From: Cristatella mucedo
Taxonomy: Eukaryota; Bryozoa; Phylactolaemata; Cristatellidae
DNA length: 64,000 nt
Direction of reading: 5' to 3'
Assembly (NCBI GenBank): GCA_009760855.2
Contig: WPIO01000072.1
Location: 286,001 to 350,000 of the forward strand
This document shows, in pieces, positions 62,461 to 64,000 of the stretch. The position numbers were made by a program, and so were the translations under genes. The first letter of the stretch is position 1. Every line of letters begins with the position of its first letter. The notes beneath the pieces are model-generated. The model had not been told where the DNA came from, searched no databases, and saw nothing but the letters and a program-made list of their open reading frames with translations.

Positions 62461-63786
62461 CAGTTCCAGTCTGGTTTTAGAGCTAATCACTCCACAGAGT
62501 CAGCATTGATTCGGGCGTATAGTGACCTTCTTAGGAATGCAGACTCAGGTAGAGTCTCTCTGCTTGTATTGTTCGATTTTTTGGCAGCTTTTAATAATAT
62601 CGATAACCAAGTTTTTCTCGAGCGCCCCTTATCTCGCCAGGGCATTACGGGTACTGCACTGCAATAGTTCAGATCCTATCTCAGTGGGAGACTCCAGAGT
62701 AAGTGATATGAACGGAAAACGATCATCCGAGGAACCGCTGAGGTATGGGAGACCTCAGGAGTCTGTGCTTGGTCAAGTAATTTTCATGGTTTATACTCTC
62801 CCACTTGCCGATGTGATTGCAAGGCTCATTATAGGCTTTCACTTCTATACAGATGACACTCAGTTGTACTTTTGCTTTGATCCCTCACAGCCCTTCAGCA
62901 CGTCGAATTCTCTCACCTCCTTGCTGCATGTATTGATGACATCCGCACATGGATGATAGCAAACTTTCTTAAACTGAATGATGATAAAACCAACTTACTA
63001 GTAATGGGCAAACCAAGTGTGATTCAGAAATGAGACAGTTTAACGCTCACAATCGGCTCTGCCAGCATATCTCCAGTTGAATCCGCACGAAATCTGGGTA
63101 TTCTGTCCCAAGGTGACATTTCATTAGACGACCACATCAGCTCAATAGTCAAGTCTGCCTATTTCAGCTACATAACATTACTAAAATTAGGGCTTGCATA
63201 GATAAGGAACTACATCGATATTGGTTGATGCATTTGTAGCAGCCTATCTCGATTTCTGCAACTCACTGCTTGCTGGTCTACCGGCCTATGCCATCAGGCG
63301 CTTAGTGTTGGTGCAAAATTTTGCAGCTAGGCTTGTCTGTCGTGAGCATCCCAGATGCTACCTCACACCACTTCTCGCCGATCTGCACTGGCTCCCAGTC
63401 AAGAAGCGCATCGTCTTCAAGGTTCTGTTGCTGACTTTTAGGTCCCATCATTTTTTGGCTCCTGCCTAACTATACGATCTACTCCCCTACCAGGCTAAGC
63501 ATCGTAGCACCCACTTCTTGGAGTCTAATCGTTTCGCTATAAATCGTACGAACCTTAAATTTTTTGGATACCGTGCCTTTAGTTCGCACGCTCCCAAAGA
63601 CTGGAACTCACTTCCGACTGGCCTCACGACATCCGCTGACTTGAAGACATTTAAAAAGAAGTTAAAAACGCATTTGTTTATCGCAACAAGCAGTGGGTCC
63701 ATGTGTGCTTATGGGTGCTGTCACTGTGCATGCTGCCACTAACCATATTTGCATGCTGACCCTGTGCATATTACCTACAACCATGT
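62461..63786 (+). mobile_element. Old LINE-A copy with several frameshifts
   Basis: Starts at [23 protein letters not shown], runs through the RT core (RPQESVLGQVIF, GFHFYTDDTQLYF, so the YADD box reads YTDD), and the C-terminus in three frames (63221-63469, 63518-63742), ending in the 3' UTR near 63786. No (TTA)n tail is seen. Confidence 0.75.
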
Positions 63787-64000
63787 AGCCGAGTTGTAGG
63801 GATCAGAGGCTAATTCCCGCCAAACCCCGCCATACTCCGGCCACTCCGCCGCTTGCCATGCCACTGAGCTAGGGTAAGACGAGCGACCGTCAGGTTAAAC
63901 CTCTTTATAATATCGCATGCATCAACAACAGGGAAACTAAACCAGTCTACAGGGGAAGGTCCTAAACAAAGTGCACTAAAGAGGGACGCCGCAAGCTCTG
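63787..64000. other. No gene recognised
   Basis: Unassigned sequence at the window end. Confidence 0.3.

Overview
This is metazoan genomic DNA: spliced genes with GT-AG introns, AATAAA signals, LINE and tRNA-derived SINE copies, and long dinucleotide microsatellites. The housekeeping proteins are clearly animal, but nothing I can see fixes the phylum; an invertebrate is my inference. There are no prokaryotic operons, CRISPR arrays or intact tRNA or rRNA genes.

Five gene models have support. Plus strand: a complete 10-exon eEF1G gene (27327-31047, 439 aa) and a CCDC9-family coiled-coil gene (exons from 36151 to 52749, 8.5-kb second intron). Minus strand: a complete calcineurin B regulatory subunit (17819 to about 27000, six exons, 170 aa, four EF hands), a one-exon INAF-motif membrane protein (54532-54816), and a probable first exon of a small type I membrane protein (397-598). 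Calcineurin B and eEF1G are head to head with about 0.33 kb between start codons. The CCDC9-like and INAF genes are tail to tail.

Most other sequence is repeats. LINE-A (APE endonuclease plus RT, L2/CR1-like, (TTA)n tail) has one copy with an open 952-codon frame (11428-14286), a near-identical 2.6-kb copy in a calcineurin B intron, and more than a dozen 5'-truncated or decayed pieces. LINE-B is a diverged second family. SINE1 is tRNA-derived and its 3' tail resembles that of LINE-A, suggesting borrowed retrotransposition machinery. SINE2 is a second tRNA-derived family with a different tail. A 188-bp hAT element with perfect 8-bp target duplications closely resembles SPIN elements, known for horizontal transfer between animal phyla. 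Two broken copies of an unnamed repetitive animal gene family lie at 18050-18834 and 59240-60667; a LINE-A insertion replaces the middle of the second.

Layout: 1-2160 GC-rich, promoter-like; 2.2-17.8 kb mostly LINE/SINE debris with the intact LINE; 17.8-27 kb calcineurin B; 27.3-31.1 kb eEF1G; 31-36 kb repeats and unassigned DNA; 36.1-53.1 kb CCDC9-like gene with GC-rich islands; 53.9-56.2 kb INAF gene and its GC-rich upstream; 56.4-64 kb decayed repeats.
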